NCBI RefSeq assembly: GCF_019049625.1
Contig: NZ_JAFMOY010000131.1
Coordinates: 310,001-374,000 of the forward strand
Length of the DNA stretch: 64,000 nt
Origin: Rahnella ecdela
GTDB lineage: Bacteria > Pseudomonadota > Gammaproteobacteria > Enterobacterales > Enterobacteriaceae
Direction: 5' to 3'
Shown one piece after another: positions 50,800 to 60,327 of this stretch. Both the position numbers and the translations under genes were made by a program. Under the pieces are notes generated by a model, which was given only the letters and a program-made list of their open reading frames with translations, ran no database searches and had not been told where the DNA came from. The number at the start of each line of letters is the position of its first letter. Within the stretch, counting starts at the first letter, position 1.

Positions 50800-51087
50800 T
50801 TACTTCTTTTTACTGCTCGTCTTGCGGATACTCAGCAAACTCCGCAGTTTCTTAATTTCTTTGGCGGTCAGGGCGGGCTCGCTTTCTTCCGCCAGATGCT
50901 GATTATCAATCTCGTGTTCGGTCGCTTTGGCGGCCTTTTTGCCTTTTGGCGCGGAGGGATTAAAACTCTGTTCCAGGCGTGCTGCCACTTCTGCACTTAA
51001 TGAATGTTCCGCTTCTGCGGCGGCGTTCTTGATCAGTTCTTTTAATTCAACCGGAATTTTCACGGTCAGGGTGGTTATCTCACTCAT
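50800..51087 (-). CDS. Small ribbon-helix-helix DNA-binding protein
   Basis: 95 residues. The N-terminus TTLTVKIPVELKELIKNAAAEAEHSLSAEVAARLEQSF has the strand-helix-helix pattern of Arc/MetJ-type DNA-binding proteins. The rest is lysine-rich and probably disordered (KGKKAAKAT, then SIRKTSSKKK at the end). No toxin gene adjoins it, so a classical toxin-antitoxin pair is not supported. It sits between lapB and pyrF, where E. coli has no gene. A regulator of unknown target. Confidence 0.75.
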   Translation of the reverse strand: MSEITTLTVKIPVELKELIKNAAAEAEHSLSAEVAARLEQSFNPSAPKGKKAAKATEHEIDNQHLAEESEPALTAKEIKKLRSLLSIRKTSSKKK

Positions 51088-51278
51088 TTTTCAGCCTTTC
51101 CTTAGAGTAAAAGTAACAAGCTATGCCAGCCATGTTGCATCGTCTAGTGATTCACAAAAATTTAATAAATCTGTCACATTATGTGTAGCTGTGAATTCAG
51201 CGTCTTGCCATGTAAAATGCGGGCGGCAAAAAAACTATTTCTCCTTCCTGATTTGAATTCACACAAGAGGCTGACGAT

Positions 51279-52007
51279 ATGAAGTCTGAAAATAACATTA
51301 ACAACAACGACTTAAATACATCACCTATTGTTGTTGCACTGGACTATGCCGACAAATCTTCCGCGCTGGCGTTTGCCGATAAGATTGATCCCCGCGATTG
51401 TCGCCTGAAAGTGGGCAAAGAAATGTTCACGCATTTTGGTCCGCAGATGGTCAAAGACTTGCAAAGCCGTGGTTTTGACGTTTTTCTGGATTTGAAATTC
51501 CATGACATTCCAAATACCACTGCGCGTGCCGTAGCTGCGGCGGCGGATCTGGGCGTGTGGATGGTCAACGTACACGCCAGCGGCGGTGCGCGCATGATGA
51601 CCGCAGCCAAAGAAGCGCTGGCACCATTGGGTAAAGATGCACCGCTACTGATTGCGGTGACCGTGCTGACCAGCATGGAAAGCAGTGATCTGGCAGATTT
51701 AGGTATTACCCTTTCGCCTGCCGATTATGCCGAACGTCTGGCGCGCCTGACCCGCGACTGTGGCCTTGATGGCGTGGTGTGTTCCGCTCAGGAAGCGACG
51801 CGCTTTAAATCTGCGCTGGGCCAGGCATTCCAGCTGGTGACGCCAGGCATTCGTCCTGCGGGCAGCAAAGCTGACGACCAGCGTCGTGTGATGACACCGC
51901 AGGAAGCGCTGGTCGCCGGTGTCGATTACATGGTGATTGGCCGTCCGATTACGCAGTCAGCCGATCCGGCGCAGACCCTGCGTGATATCCGCGCCTCACT
52001 GCGTTAA
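51279..52007 (+). CDS. pyrF: Orotidine 5'-phosphate decarboxylase
   Basis: 242 residues, catalysing the last step of UMP synthesis. Catalytic residues Lys44 (LKVGKE) and the Asp71-Lys73-Asp76 array in [11 protein letters not shown] are present. The N-terminus is Asn-rich (NNINNND), which is variable in the family. yciH follows after 12 bp in the same operon. Confidence 0.98.
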   Translation: MKSENNINNNDLNTSPIVVALDYADKSSALAFADKIDPRDCRLKVGKEMFTHFGPQMVKDLQSRGFDVFLDLKFHDIPNTTARAVAAAADLGVWMVNVHASGGARMMTAAKEALAPLGKDAPLLIAVTVLTSMESSDLADLGITLSPADYAERLARLTRDCGLDGVVCSAQEATRFKSALGQAFQLVTPGIRPAGSKADDQRRVMTPQEALVAGVDYMVIGRPITQSADPAQTLRDIRASLR

Positions 52008-52019
52008 GAGGGAGAACGT

Positions 52020-52349
52020 ATGAGCAATGACAACAACAGCCGTCTGGTCTATTCAACCGACAGCGGAAGGATTGATGAGCCGAAAGCCGTCGTCGCGCGC
52101 CCGAAGGGGGACGGAATTGTGCGTATTCAGCGCCAGACCAGCGGCCGTAAAGGCAAAGGTGTGTGTCTGATCAGCGGCGTTGACCTTGATGATGCAGCAC
52201 TGGAAAAACTCGCGGCAGAACTGAAGAAGAAGTGCGGTTGCGGCGGTGCGGTTAAAGAGGGCGTGATTGAGATCCAGGGCGATAAACGCGACCTGCTGAA
52301 ACAGTTGCTCGAAGCTAAAGGGATGAAAGTGAAACTGGCGGGCGGCTGA
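52020..52349 (+). CDS. yciH: SUI1/eIF1-like translation factor YciH
   Basis: 109 residues, SUI1 domain. The basic N-terminal tail is followed by VRIQRQTSGRKGKGVCLISGVDLDD and the CGCGGAVKEGVIEIQGDKRDLL core. The E. coli protein affects translation initiation fidelity and stress inhibition. Co-transcribed with pyrF, as in E. coli. Followed by an inverted repeat at 52364-52395. Confidence 0.95.
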   Translation: MSNDNNSRLVYSTDSGRIDEPKAVVARPKGDGIVRIQRQTSGRKGKGVCLISGVDLDDAALEKLAAELKKKCGCGGAVKEGVIEIQGDKRDLLKQLLEAKGMKVKLAGG

Positions 52350-52363
52350 AACGGATAAACTAT

Positions 52364-52395
52364 AAGATGCTGCATCCTTAACGGTGCAGCATCTT
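52364..52395. repeat. Inverted repeat downstream of yciH
   Basis: AAGATGCTGC and GCAGCATCTT are a perfect 10-bp stem with a 12-nt loop. There is no T-run, so it may end the message by processing rather than intrinsic termination. Confidence 0.5.
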
Positions 52396-52557
52396 GCGTT
52401 ACTTTAGAGATATCACACGCCGGAAGCGTTGTTTGTCATCAAAAAAGATGACAAGAAAGGTGACCTGAAAAACTGCCAAATCCTATTTTTAGCTTTATTC
52501 GTTGCTTAACGCTTACGTTTTTGATGCCAGTGAAATAGAACTTATTCTCCGGCAGTT

Positions 52558-52776
52558 TTATTTACTGACCTGGTGCCCGACAATACCCCCTACCGCCGCG
52601 CCACCGAGTGTCCCTAACGTACTGCCGTCAGTCAGAACTGCACCGCCCAGCGCACCGGCACCCGCACCGATTGCGGTGTTACGGTCACGTTTAGACCAGT
52701 TACCACAAGCACTGACAGACATCGCCAGAGTAAGAACCAGTGCAATACTGGCAACACGTTTATTTACGAGCATCAT
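52558..52776 (-). CDS. osmB: Osmotically inducible lipoprotein OsmB
   Basis: 72 residues, as in E. coli OsmB. A signal peptide ends in a lipobox (SVSAC) with the lipidated Cys at about residue 24. The mature part NWSKRDRNTAIGAGAGALGG and the glycine-rich TLGGAAVGGIVG stretch match OsmB nearly residue for residue. In E. coli it is induced by osmotic shock through RpoS and the Rcs pathway. The start may be the first or second Met. Confidence 0.95.
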   Translation of the reverse strand: MMLVNKRVASIALVLTLAMSVSACGNWSKRDRNTAIGAGAGALGGAVLTDGSTLGTLGGAAVGGIVGHQVSK

Positions 52777-53045
52777 AATATTTCTCCTTTCGAGACGCAG
52801 TTGTGCATCCGTTAATTAAAAATAGTGAAATTGATATCCATTCACTAGGTGAATAATCTTAAATCACCATGAACCCGTCTTCTCACCACACAAAAAACTA
52901 AAACAGCGAACAGGCATGACTCAATTTCCGGCGCAAACAGCCACTTTTACGTTTGTAGCAGAACTGTACGCACTCTTTAGCGATTTGCCCCATACCTGCT
53001 CACCCGCGCCGACCAGACAATAAAGCATTGCAATAAGAGGGAACC
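52777..53045. promoter_or_regulatory. osmB and araD-like divergent promoter region
   Basis: 270 bp without an open frame of note. It should hold the RpoS-dependent osmB promoter(s) on the minus strand and the promoter of the AraD-like gene on the plus strand. No operator could be assigned with confidence. Confidence 0.4.
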
Positions 53046-53744
53046 ATGATGCTTAAACAACTGAAAGAGCAGGTATTAGAGGCCAATCTGGCACTGCCGC
53101 GCCACAATCTGGTGACCTTTACCTGGGGAAATGTCAGCGCCGTTGACCGCGCAGAAGGGCTGATAGTGATTAAACCGTCGGGAGTAGAATACGACCACAT
53201 GGGCGTGGACGACATGGTGGTGGTGGAACTGGAAACTGGCAAAATCGTCGAGGGCAGTAAAAAGCCGTCTTCGGATACCGATACCCATCGGGTACTGTAC
53301 CTCAATTTCCTGCAGGCGGGCGGTATTGTTCACACGCATTCGCGCCACGCAACCATCTGGTCGCAGGCCGGTTTGGACATTCCGGCCTGGGGCACCACTC
53401 ATGCGGATTATTTCTATGGCAATATTCCCTGCACGCGCCGGATGACGGAAGAAGAAATCGCCGGGCGTTACGAATGGGAAACCGGCGAAGTGATAGTTAA
53501 AACCTTTGCGGAAAGAAACCTGTCACCAGCCGATATTCCGGCAGTGCTGGTGCATTCACACGGGCCGTTTACCTGGGGAACCGATGCAGACAACGCCGTG
53601 CATAACGCCGTCGTGCTGGAAGAAATCGCGTATATGGGGATTTTCTCACGCCAGTTAACGCCGCAGCTGCCGGACATGCAGCCGCAACTGTTAGATAAGC
53701 ACTACCTGAGAAAACACGGTAAGAACGCTTACTACGGTCAATGA
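53046..53744 (+). CDS. L-ribulose-5-phosphate 4-epimerase (AraD/UlaF/SgbE family)
   Basis: 232-residue class II aldolase-family epimerase interconverting L-ribulose-5-P and D-xylulose-5-P. Zinc ligands lie in [10 protein letters not shown] and in the second [22 protein letters not shown] and KPSGVEYD are family-typical. The C-terminus [10 protein letters not shown] is that of AraD. The second ATG (53049) aligns with AraD and is better spaced from GAGGG. It stands alone, with no kinase, isomerase or transporter for a pentose beside it, so which pathway it serves (arabinose, ascorbate, gulonate) is open. Confidence 0.88.
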   Translation: MMLKQLKEQVLEANLALPRHNLVTFTWGNVSAVDRAEGLIVIKPSGVEYDHMGVDDMVVVELETGKIVEGSKKPSSDTDTHRVLYLNFLQAGGIVHTHSRHATIWSQAGLDIPAWGTTHADYFYGNIPCTRRMTEEEIAGRYEWETGEVIVKTFAERNLSPADIPAVLVHSHGPFTWGTDADNAVHNAVVLEEIAYMGIFSRQLTPQLPDMQPQLLDKHYLRKHGKNAYYGQ

Positions 53745-53762
53745 TCCTGGTTATGCCAAAGG

Positions 53763-54506
53763 TCAGCCCACCAGGCTGACCTGAACACCCGCCGCAGAAA
53801 GTTGCTGCTGGTATTCTTCGGCAAGTTTGTCGTCAGTAATGACGCGGCTGAACGCGCTGACAGGGCCGAGCGGATTGAGATTAATTTGCCCGAATTTAGA
53901 AGAGTCTGTCAGGACGATATTTTCCGCACCTTTTTCGACTACTGCATTCACTACATCGGCACGCAGCATGTCGCGACCGGTAAAACCTGTCGCCTGCGTG
54001 AACCCATCAATGCCCATAAATGCCTTGCTGAAATTCATCTGCTGCAGGCACATTCTGGTCAGCGGACCGACCACGGTCTGACTGGTTTTCTGATACATCC
54101 CGCCCAGCAGAACCACTTCACACGGCATACTTTTCAATAATGACGCCACGTAACTGCTGACGGTAATCACGGTCAGATTCTTTTTGTCGGCAAGATATTG
54201 AGCCAGCAGGGCAATACTGCTGCCGCTTTCGAAAAATACGGTTTCTCCGTCCTGAATCAGTGATGCGGCAAATTTCGCCAGCTTCTGCTTTTGCGCAAAA
54301 TTCGACATCATGCGGGTGTCGACGTCATCGGTCTGGATTGCGACGGCAAAACCGTGGGCACGGCGCAAATAATGGCGCTGTTCCAGCCGGGTCAGATCAT
54401 GGCGGATCGTGACTTCTGAAACCTGACAAATCTGTGACAGCTCAGTGACGCTGATGCGCTGTTTGTCGTTTACCCATTGCAGAATAATTTGTTGTCTGTC
54501 GTTCAT
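53763..54506 (-). CDS. yciT: DeoR-family transcriptional regulator YciT
   Basis: 247 residues from ATG 54506 (MNDRQQIIL). The N-terminal helix-turn-helix ([25 protein letters not shown]) is of the DeoR type; the C-terminal sugar-phosphate sensor domain has [13 protein letters not shown] and VLTDSSKFG. The block [25 protein letters not shown] is like that of E. coli YciT, which also lies next to osmB. YciT is linked to osmolarity responses. The longer frame upstream has no support. Confidence 0.85.
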   Translation of the reverse strand: MNDRQQIILQWVNDKQRISVTELSQICQVSEVTIRHDLTRLEQRHYLRRAHGFAVAIQTDDVDTRMMSNFAQKQKLAKFAASLIQDGETVFFESGSSIALLAQYLADKKNLTVITVSSYVASLLKSMPCEVVLLGGMYQKTSQTVVGPLTRMCLQQMNFSKAFMGIDGFTQATGFTGRDMLRADVVNAVVEKGAENIVLTDSSKFGQINLNPLGPVSAFSRVITDDKLAEEYQQQLSAAGVQVSLVG

Positions 54507-54566
54507 AATTGCCCAAAAGTCAGGGCGGCCGGAACCGCCCAAAAAAAGAAATATCACTTGAGAACG

Positions 54567-56999
54567 TTAGAGAGTGTGTTCAGTACGGGCGATAATATCA
54601 TCCTGAGCCTCCGGCGATAAGGCCGTAAAGAACGCGGAATAACCGGCCACGCGTACCACCAGATCACGATAGTTTTGCGGTTCCTCACGGGCTTTCAGCA
54701 ATGTCTCTCGGGAAACAATATTGTACTGAACATGCCAGCCGTGATGCTCCTCGAAGAACGTCCGCAGCATCAGCATTAGCGTCTGGCGGTCATTTTCGTT
54801 CTCAAGCGACGCCGGATTCAGCTTCTGGTTCAGTAATACGCCGCCGAGGATCGCTTCGGTCGGCAGTTTACCCAGCGAGTTAAATACCGCGGTCGGGCCA
54901 AGATGATCGGTACCCGATGCCGGACTTGCGCCTTCAGCCAGTGGTGTAAAGGCTTTGCGACCATCCGGCGTCGCCGTGGTAGCGGCACCGAAAGGCACGT
55001 TAGCAGAAATCGACGACGTACCGGCATAATACGTGCCGCCCACCGGACCGCGCCCGAAACGTGTATTGTGATAATTCGACAGTTCATCGATATAACACTG
55101 ATACGCGCGCACCAGCAGATTATCTACGCCGTCGTGATCGTTGCCGTATTTCTCTGCGCCGTTTAACAGGCGCTGGCGCAGACGTTCGCCGTCCAGCCCT
55201 GCATAATCCGACACCAGCGCTTTGGCCAGTTCCTGCTGACCGATCGTCCCTTGATCAAAGACCAGCTTCTTCACCGCTGCCAGGCTGTTACCCAGATTGG
55301 CGATCCCGACCTGCAAACCGGAAACCCAGTCATATTTCGCGCCGCCTTGTTTAATGGTTTTACCGCGTTCAATGCAGTCATCGACCAGTGCGGAACATAA
55401 AATATCCCGCGCGTTTTCTTCCAGAACCGTATCAACCACGCATTCGATCTCGATAGATTTACGGGTGTAATAACGGATTTGTTCATCCCACTGTGCAAAA
55501 ACCTGTTCGAAGTTGTCAAAATTACCCTGCGATAACCCGCGCTCCTGCGCCAGGAAACGCGTCTGGCTTTTCGCGTCCTTACCCTGTTCCAGTGCAGCCA
55601 GCATGACACGGGCAAAGTTGATGAAGCTCATGCCGGTGCAGCGGTATCCCCATTTGCCACCGACCGCCGTTTCGATACAACCAATAGCCGCATAGTCATA
55701 AGCATCCTGCTTTTCGACACCCAGCCTGATGAATTCAGGAATGACGATTTCATCGTTGTTGAACGCGGGCATCCCAAAGCCGCAGCGGATCACCTGCACG
55801 CAGGCGTGGAGGAAATCATTACTCATCCCGGCGTGATAACGCACGCTGAGATTCGGCTGGGTGGAGCGCAGCTGCCCGCAAGATTCCAGCACAGCGTAAG
55901 ACAGAGGATTGACCGCATCTGAAGCCACGCCATTGCGCAATGTCTGACCACCGATGGTGACGTTCTGATACAGCGGGCTTCCGGCAGACGCTTTAGAATG
56001 AGTGCCGGAGCGGATTTTGTTCACTTCCAGCAGTTTCAGCCAGCAGCTTTGCAGTAACTCAATCGCCTGACCGCGCTCCAGTGTTTGCTCCAGTTCCACA
56101 TCGCGACGGTAGAATGGATACAGATACTGATCCATACGCCCTAACGAAACGGAGTGGCCGTTAGATTCAATCTGCAAAATCAGCTGAATGAAATAGCATA
56201 ACTGCAACGCCTGCCAGAAATTCTCCGGTGGCCGGTGAGAAATCAATTCGCAGTTTGCGGCCATCGTCAGCAGTTCCTCCCGGCGGTTTTCACGGGTTTC
56301 AGAAACGGCCATTTCACGCGCCAGTTCTGCAAATCGCAGGACATGATTGCTGACGGCATTCAGCGTAATATCAATGGCTTTAAGCAACTGTTCCTTGTGC
56401 AGGTCTTCCCAGTCAGTCAGCTGAATGCGGCTGCGGCGTTCATCCACTTTATGGCGCTAACCGTCAAGACCGAGTTCAAGCAGCAGCGGGAAATTCACCG
56501 CCAGATGCGCGTCACCGGAAGTCATATTCCCTTCGGCCTTCACAATCCCGCTTTCGAGCAGCGCTTTCTGTTCGTCGGTAAACATCCCATAGCAGCGATC
56601 CTGAACCGTCTGACCGCGCCACCACGGGCAGATTTCATGCAGGATTTTTTTATTAACTTCGCTGACGGCAAAACCCGCGCCCGGTCTGTCTGCCAGCGCA
56701 TCAATTTCACTTTCAATCCAGCCGACGGTGTATTCCGGGAAAATCGGCGCGGCACGCACTTCACTGGCCTGATTACCGACGATCAGCTCATCATGTTTGA
56801 TCCAGATAGTGCGTTTGCTGAGATGTTCTGCCAGCGCCAGTGCGCGACGCACCGCCAGCGGTTTATCAGCATGGTGCTGATAAATCTGCGTGTAATGCTG
56901 CGCGCGTTCAGTACAAACCGGCGGTTTCACGATATGGATCAGGGCTTCTTTGTGTGCGCGGATCCGGGCGGTAAGGGTATTCAGATTCAGCTGGGTCAT
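54567..56999 (-). pseudogene. ybiW: ybiW-like glycyl radical enzyme interrupted by an in-frame amber codon
   Basis: From ATG 56999 the frame spans 810 codons, exactly the E. coli YbiW length, but codon 181 is TAG (56457-56459). The frame is otherwise continuous: the first 180 residues match the family N-terminus, and the remainder holds the catalytic GCIETAVGG cysteine and the C-terminal glycyl-radical loop RVAGYSAFF. The family includes pyruvate-formate-lyase-like and glycerol/diol dehydratase-like enzymes; the YbiW reaction is not established. Recalled E. coli sequence has Leu there, so one T-to-A change of TTG would suffice. A GTG at 56447 could restart but has no ribosome site. Confidence 0.88.
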
Positions 57000-57004
57000 T
57001 ATTC

Positions 57005-57904
57005 TTATCCTCTTAACTGTGAACATAGCCCTTTTTGTGCGGCGTATTCTTCAGCAAACGTCAGCAGGTCAGGGTCATTTAACGGCTGGCGCGCAGCCAG
57101 ATAAGGTTGCCCGAGCAGGGCGTATTTATTGATGCCAAGCGTGTGATAAGGCAAAAAGTGAATCGCTTCGCAGCCGGTTTCTTCCGCCGCGAAATCCACA
57201 ATCTGGCGGACAGAAGTACGATCAGCGTTGAAATCGGGGATTAACGGAACACGCACGATAAGCTTTTGTCCGGCAGCAGAAAGACGGCGGAAATTATCCA
57301 TAACGCGTGTTACCGAGCCGCCGGTCAGGCGTTTAAAGGGTTCAGCGGCGACATGTTTTAAATCTGCCAGCACGAGATCGAGTGCGCAGAGAGAGGGTTC
57401 AATGTACTTCCACGGCACATGCAGACAGCTTTCCACCGCCGTGTGCAAACCTTCCTGTTTGCATCGTTGCAGTAACGTCCGTGCCGTTTGCGGCTGCATA
57501 AAAGGCTCGCCACCGGAAAGCGTCACGCCGCCGCCGGTCCGCTGATAAAAAGGCTTATCGCGCAGAATTTGCTGCATCAGGGCGCCGATATCTACTTCAT
57601 CACCGCACACGCTCAGTGCGCCGGAAGGGCAGGTTTGTTCAATCTGGCATAAATCCGATGCTGTAAAATTTTGCTGCCGGACGCTGATCCTGCCGTTCTC
57701 CACCGTGACCGCATGCGGGAAAACCTGTGTGCAATAGTCACAGCCTGCGCTGCACAAACGGGTATCGAACAAAATATCCGGGCTGGCAGAGCGACTTTCC
57801 GGGTTCTGGCACCAGGTACATCCCAGTGAACAACCTTTGAGAAACACCACCGTGCGGATGCCGGGACCGTCATGCGTGGAATAACGCTGCACATTGAAAA
57901 TCAT
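57005..57904 (-). CDS. ybiY: Glycyl-radical enzyme activating enzyme (YbiY-type)
   Basis: 299-residue radical SAM protein. The cluster motif is Cys25-xxx-Cys29-xx-Cys32 in GCSLGCTWCQNPES. Further cysteines at about 51-58 and 91-100 would form an extra ferredoxin-like cluster, as in non-PFL activases. GGGVTLSGGEPFMQP binds SAM. It installs the glycyl radical on its partner, the ybiW product. It lies 5 bp upstream of ybiW, with a GAGG ribosome site for ybiW inside its end. It appears intact although its partner gene is broken. Confidence 0.93.
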   Translation of the reverse strand: MIFNVQRYSTHDGPGIRTVVFLKGCSLGCTWCQNPESRSASPDILFDTRLCSAGCDYCTQVFPHAVTVENGRISVRQQNFTASDLCQIEQTCPSGALSVCGDEVDIGALMQQILRDKPFYQRTGGGVTLSGGEPFMQPQTARTLLQRCKQEGLHTAVESCLHVPWKYIEPSLCALDLVLADLKHVAAEPFKRLTGGSVTRVMDNFRRLSAAGQKLIVRVPLIPDFNADRTSVRQIVDFAAEETGCEAIHFLPYHTLGINKYALLGQPYLAARQPLNDPDLLTFAEEYAAQKGLCSQLRG

Positions 57905-58049
57905 CTCGACACTCCTTTGTGTCTTTTCTTCTTTCGTAATTTACATGCTTTCATTCGAAAGTGATTTTGATGATGATCAACAAACCTTCTGCTTGCAGGC
58001 GTACACTCTCTGAACTTTGCATTTGCTCACAGGTTTTAAGGAGGGGGTT

Positions 58050-58715
58050 ATGGAGTTGTATCTCGATACTGCTGATGTGGCTGCGGTTAAACGTCTTTCA
58101 CGCATATTGCCGCTGCAGGGGGTGACGACCAATCCCAGCATAGTGGCGAAAGAGGGCAAACTTCTTTGGGAAGTGTTGCCTGCATTGCGCGATGCGCTTG
58201 GGGGCAATGGCAAATTATTCGCACAGGTGATGGCATCTGATGCCGAACAGATGGTGGCTGAAGCCCTGTTAATGACGCAGCGCGTATCGGGTTTAGTGGT
58301 CAAGATCCCCGTCACACGTGAAGGTCTGGCCGCGATCAAGAAACTGAAAGGCATGAATATCCCGACGCTTGGCACCGCTGTTTACGGAGCCGGTCAGGGG
58401 TTGTTGTCGGCGCTGGCCGGGGCTGAATATGTCGCACCCTACGTCAACCGCCTGGATGCGCAGGGCGGTGATGGTATCGCGATGGTGAAAGAGTTGCAGG
58501 CCCTGCTGAATCTTCATGCGCCGCATTCAAAAGTGCTGGCCGCCAGTTTCAGAACGCCGCGTCAGGCAATGGATTGTCTGCTGGCCGGTTGCCAGTCAAT
58601 CACTCTACCGGTGGATGTCGCCGAGCAACTGCTCGATACCCCGGCGGTGCAGGCGGCTGTTGAAAAATTCGATGCCGACTGGCGTCAGGCTTTCGGAACC
58701 ACTTCAATCAGCTGA
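58050..58715 (+). CDS. fsa: Fructose-6-phosphate aldolase
   Basis: 221 residues from ATG 58050, with a strong AAGGAGGGGG site; the longer frame to 58017 is rejected. A transaldolase-family enzyme that cleaves fructose-6-P to dihydroxyacetone and glyceraldehyde-3-P. The Schiff-base Lys85 is in [10 protein letters not shown], and TTNPSI and [14 protein letters not shown] are family motifs. Divergent from ybiY-ybiW, a neighbourhood shared with E. coli fsaA (mipB), which implies linked anaerobic sugar or polyol metabolism. Followed by a terminator. Confidence 0.95.
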   Translation: MELYLDTADVAAVKRLSRILPLQGVTTNPSIVAKEGKLLWEVLPALRDALGGNGKLFAQVMASDAEQMVAEALLMTQRVSGLVVKIPVTREGLAAIKKLKGMNIPTLGTAVYGAGQGLLSALAGAEYVAPYVNRLDAQGGDGIAMVKELQALLNLHAPHSKVLAASFRTPRQAMDCLLAGCQSITLPVDVAEQLLDTPAVQAAVEKFDADWRQAFGTTSIS

Positions 58716-58734
58716 ACTCATTCCTGCAATACCC

Positions 58735-58768
58735 AACCTGCACAGGCGACTGCTGCGGGTTTTTTGTT
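58735..58768 (+). terminator. Terminator after fsa
   Basis: AACCTGCA (58735-58742) pairs with TGCGGGTT (58754-58761) with one wobble, followed by a T-rich run. Confidence 0.75.
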
Positions 58769-58868
58769 TTTTCACGGGTGCCGTCCGGATAATAAAAATC
58801 CTAAAATGTGATTGCGCTCAGAAATTAAATATTGACGTAATAAATTAATAAAACTACCGATCTAAAAA

Positions 58869-58887
58869 ATAGAAACATCGTTTCATT
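58869..58887 (+). promoter_or_regulatory. KdgR operator-like palindrome upstream of kdgT
   Basis: The core GAAACATCGTTTC (58872-58884) and its flanks fit 17 of 19 positions of the KdgR consensus AATRAAAYRNYRTTTYATT. It lies about 90 bp before kdgT. KdgR represses kdgT in related bacteria, so derepression by 2-keto-3-deoxygluconate is inferred. Confidence 0.7.
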
Positions 58888-58973
58888 TTATGAAGTGAAT
58901 CACTTTTATACCCCTGATAAATGGATAACGTAGCGGCATTCAGTGGCCCGTTACTTTAAATCAGGTGAAAAAC

Positions 58974-59972
58974 ATGCACATTAAACGAGCGATAGAAAAA
59001 ATCCCTGGCGGAATGATGTTAGTGCCTCTTTTCCTTGGTGCGCTGTGCCATACCTTCGCGCCTGATTCGGGCAAGTATTTTGGTTCTTTCACCAACGGAC
59101 TGATGACCGGTACCGTACCGATTCTTGCCGTGTGGTTCTTCTGTATGGGCGCGTCGATCAAACTGAGTGCGACCGGCACCGTGTTACGTAAATCCGGCAC
59201 GCTGGTGGTCACAAAAATCGCGGTTGCCTGGATTGTTGCGGCGGTGGCTTCGCGCTTCATGCCTGAAAATGGTGTGGAATTTGGCTTTTTTGCCGGGCTT
59301 TCGGTGCTGGCGCTGGTCGCTTCAATGGACATGACCAACGGCGGTTTGTATGCGTCAGTGATGCAGCAGTACGGCACCAAAGAAGAGGCGGGGGCATTTG
59401 TGCTGATGTCTCTGGAATCCGGACCGCTGATGACGATGGTTATCCTCGGTACAGCGGGTATTGCGTCCTTTGAGCCGCATGTTTTCGTCGGCGCAGTATT
59501 ACCCTTCCTGATCGGTTTCGGCTTAGGTAATCTGGATCCTGAACTGCGCGAGTTCTTCAGCAAAGCGGTACAAATGCTGATCCCGTTCTTCGCCTTCGCG
59601 CTCGGTAACACCATCAACCTGACCGTGATTGCACAAACCGGTCTGTTAGGTGTGCTGCTGGGTGTGGCCGTTATTGTCATCACCGGTATCCCGCTTATCC
59701 TCGCCGACAAATTCATCGGCGGCGGCGATGGTACAGCCGGGATTGCCGCCTCCAGCTCCGCCGGTGCCGCCGTAGCAACGCCAGTTCTGATTGCAGAAAT
59801 GGTCCCGCAGTTTAAACCTATCGCCCCGGCCGCCACGGCGCTGGTCGCCACCTCGGTTATCGTCACCTCCATACTGGTGCCGATCCTGACCGCGATGTGG
59901 TCAAGAAGAGTGAAAAACAAAGCGGTGAAGGGCAAAGTGGCGATGGACCCTCCGATGGCGAGTGTCAAATAA
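58974..59972 (+). CDS. kdgT: 2-keto-3-deoxygluconate permease
   Basis: 332 residues from ATG 58974 ([15 protein letters not shown]), preferred over a GTG three codons earlier because it aligns with KdgT. A proton symporter for 2-keto-3-deoxygluconate with about ten transmembrane helices. Family stretches: [43 protein letters not shown] and [18 protein letters not shown]. Monocistronic, with a KdgR-like operator upstream. No other pectin or KDG genes are in the window. Confidence 0.96.
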   Translation: MHIKRAIEKIPGGMMLVPLFLGALCHTFAPDSGKYFGSFTNGLMTGTVPILAVWFFCMGASIKLSATGTVLRKSGTLVVTKIAVAWIVAAVASRFMPENGVEFGFFAGLSVLALVASMDMTNGGLYASVMQQYGTKEEAGAFVLMSLESGPLMTMVILGTAGIASFEPHVFVGAVLPFLIGFGLGNLDPELREFFSKAVQMLIPFFAFALGNTINLTVIAQTGLLGVLLGVAVIVITGIPLILADKFIGGGDGTAGIAASSSAGAAVATPVLIAEMVPQFKPIAPAATALVATSVIVTSILVPILTAMWSRRVKNKAVKGKVAMDPPMASVK

Positions 59973-60059
59973 CTGGGCGTAATAGCCTCTAAGTTATGGA
60001 CTGAGATAGTTTCGGTTTTTTAGCAAGGCTTATCATAAGGCTTTTCGCGCCGAAACTGA

Positions 60060-60089
60060 CCAAGAGGGGCCATGACGGTCCCCTCTTGG
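60060..60089. repeat. 10-bp perfect inverted repeat
   Basis: CCAAGAGGGG (60060-60069) and CCCCTCTTGG (60080-60089) around a 10-nt loop. No T-run follows on either strand. Confidence 0.75.
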
Positions 60090-60289
60090 ATATCCCATGT
60101 CTCTTCACTGCGCGCTATCGCAGGCACAACGGACATGTTCTGGTGTAGTAGTAGGTGGCGCAAATCCAGGTGCTTCGCACTGCCTTCTCTCGGTCTTCGA
60201 GCCAATGGTCTCGAAGCCGCTCCGTTCAGCTGAATTTTGAGCACGCCAATAATCTCTTTTAAATGATAAAAGATAATCTGCCGGAGATT

Positions 60290-60321
60290 CTTAAGAGGCG
60301 CGGCGATAGGCGCCTCTTAAG
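60290..60321. repeat. 12-bp perfect inverted repeat
   Basis: CTTAAGAGGCGC (60290-60301) and GCGCCTCTTAAG (60310-60321) around GGCGATAG. The longest perfect stem in the kdgT-lsrK gap. Confidence 0.8.
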
Positions 60322-60327
60322 GCCAGT

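Noticed and set aside
54567-56447. The 626-codon frame as a complete, independent glycyl-radical gene
   Set aside because: It would start with a GTG without a ribosome site and lack the conserved N-terminal 180 residues, which are encoded in the same frame immediately upstream of a TAG.
58961-59968. 335-codon frame antisense to kdgT
   Set aside because: A mirror of the real gene caused by codon bias; the sense strand encodes an unmistakable KdgT.
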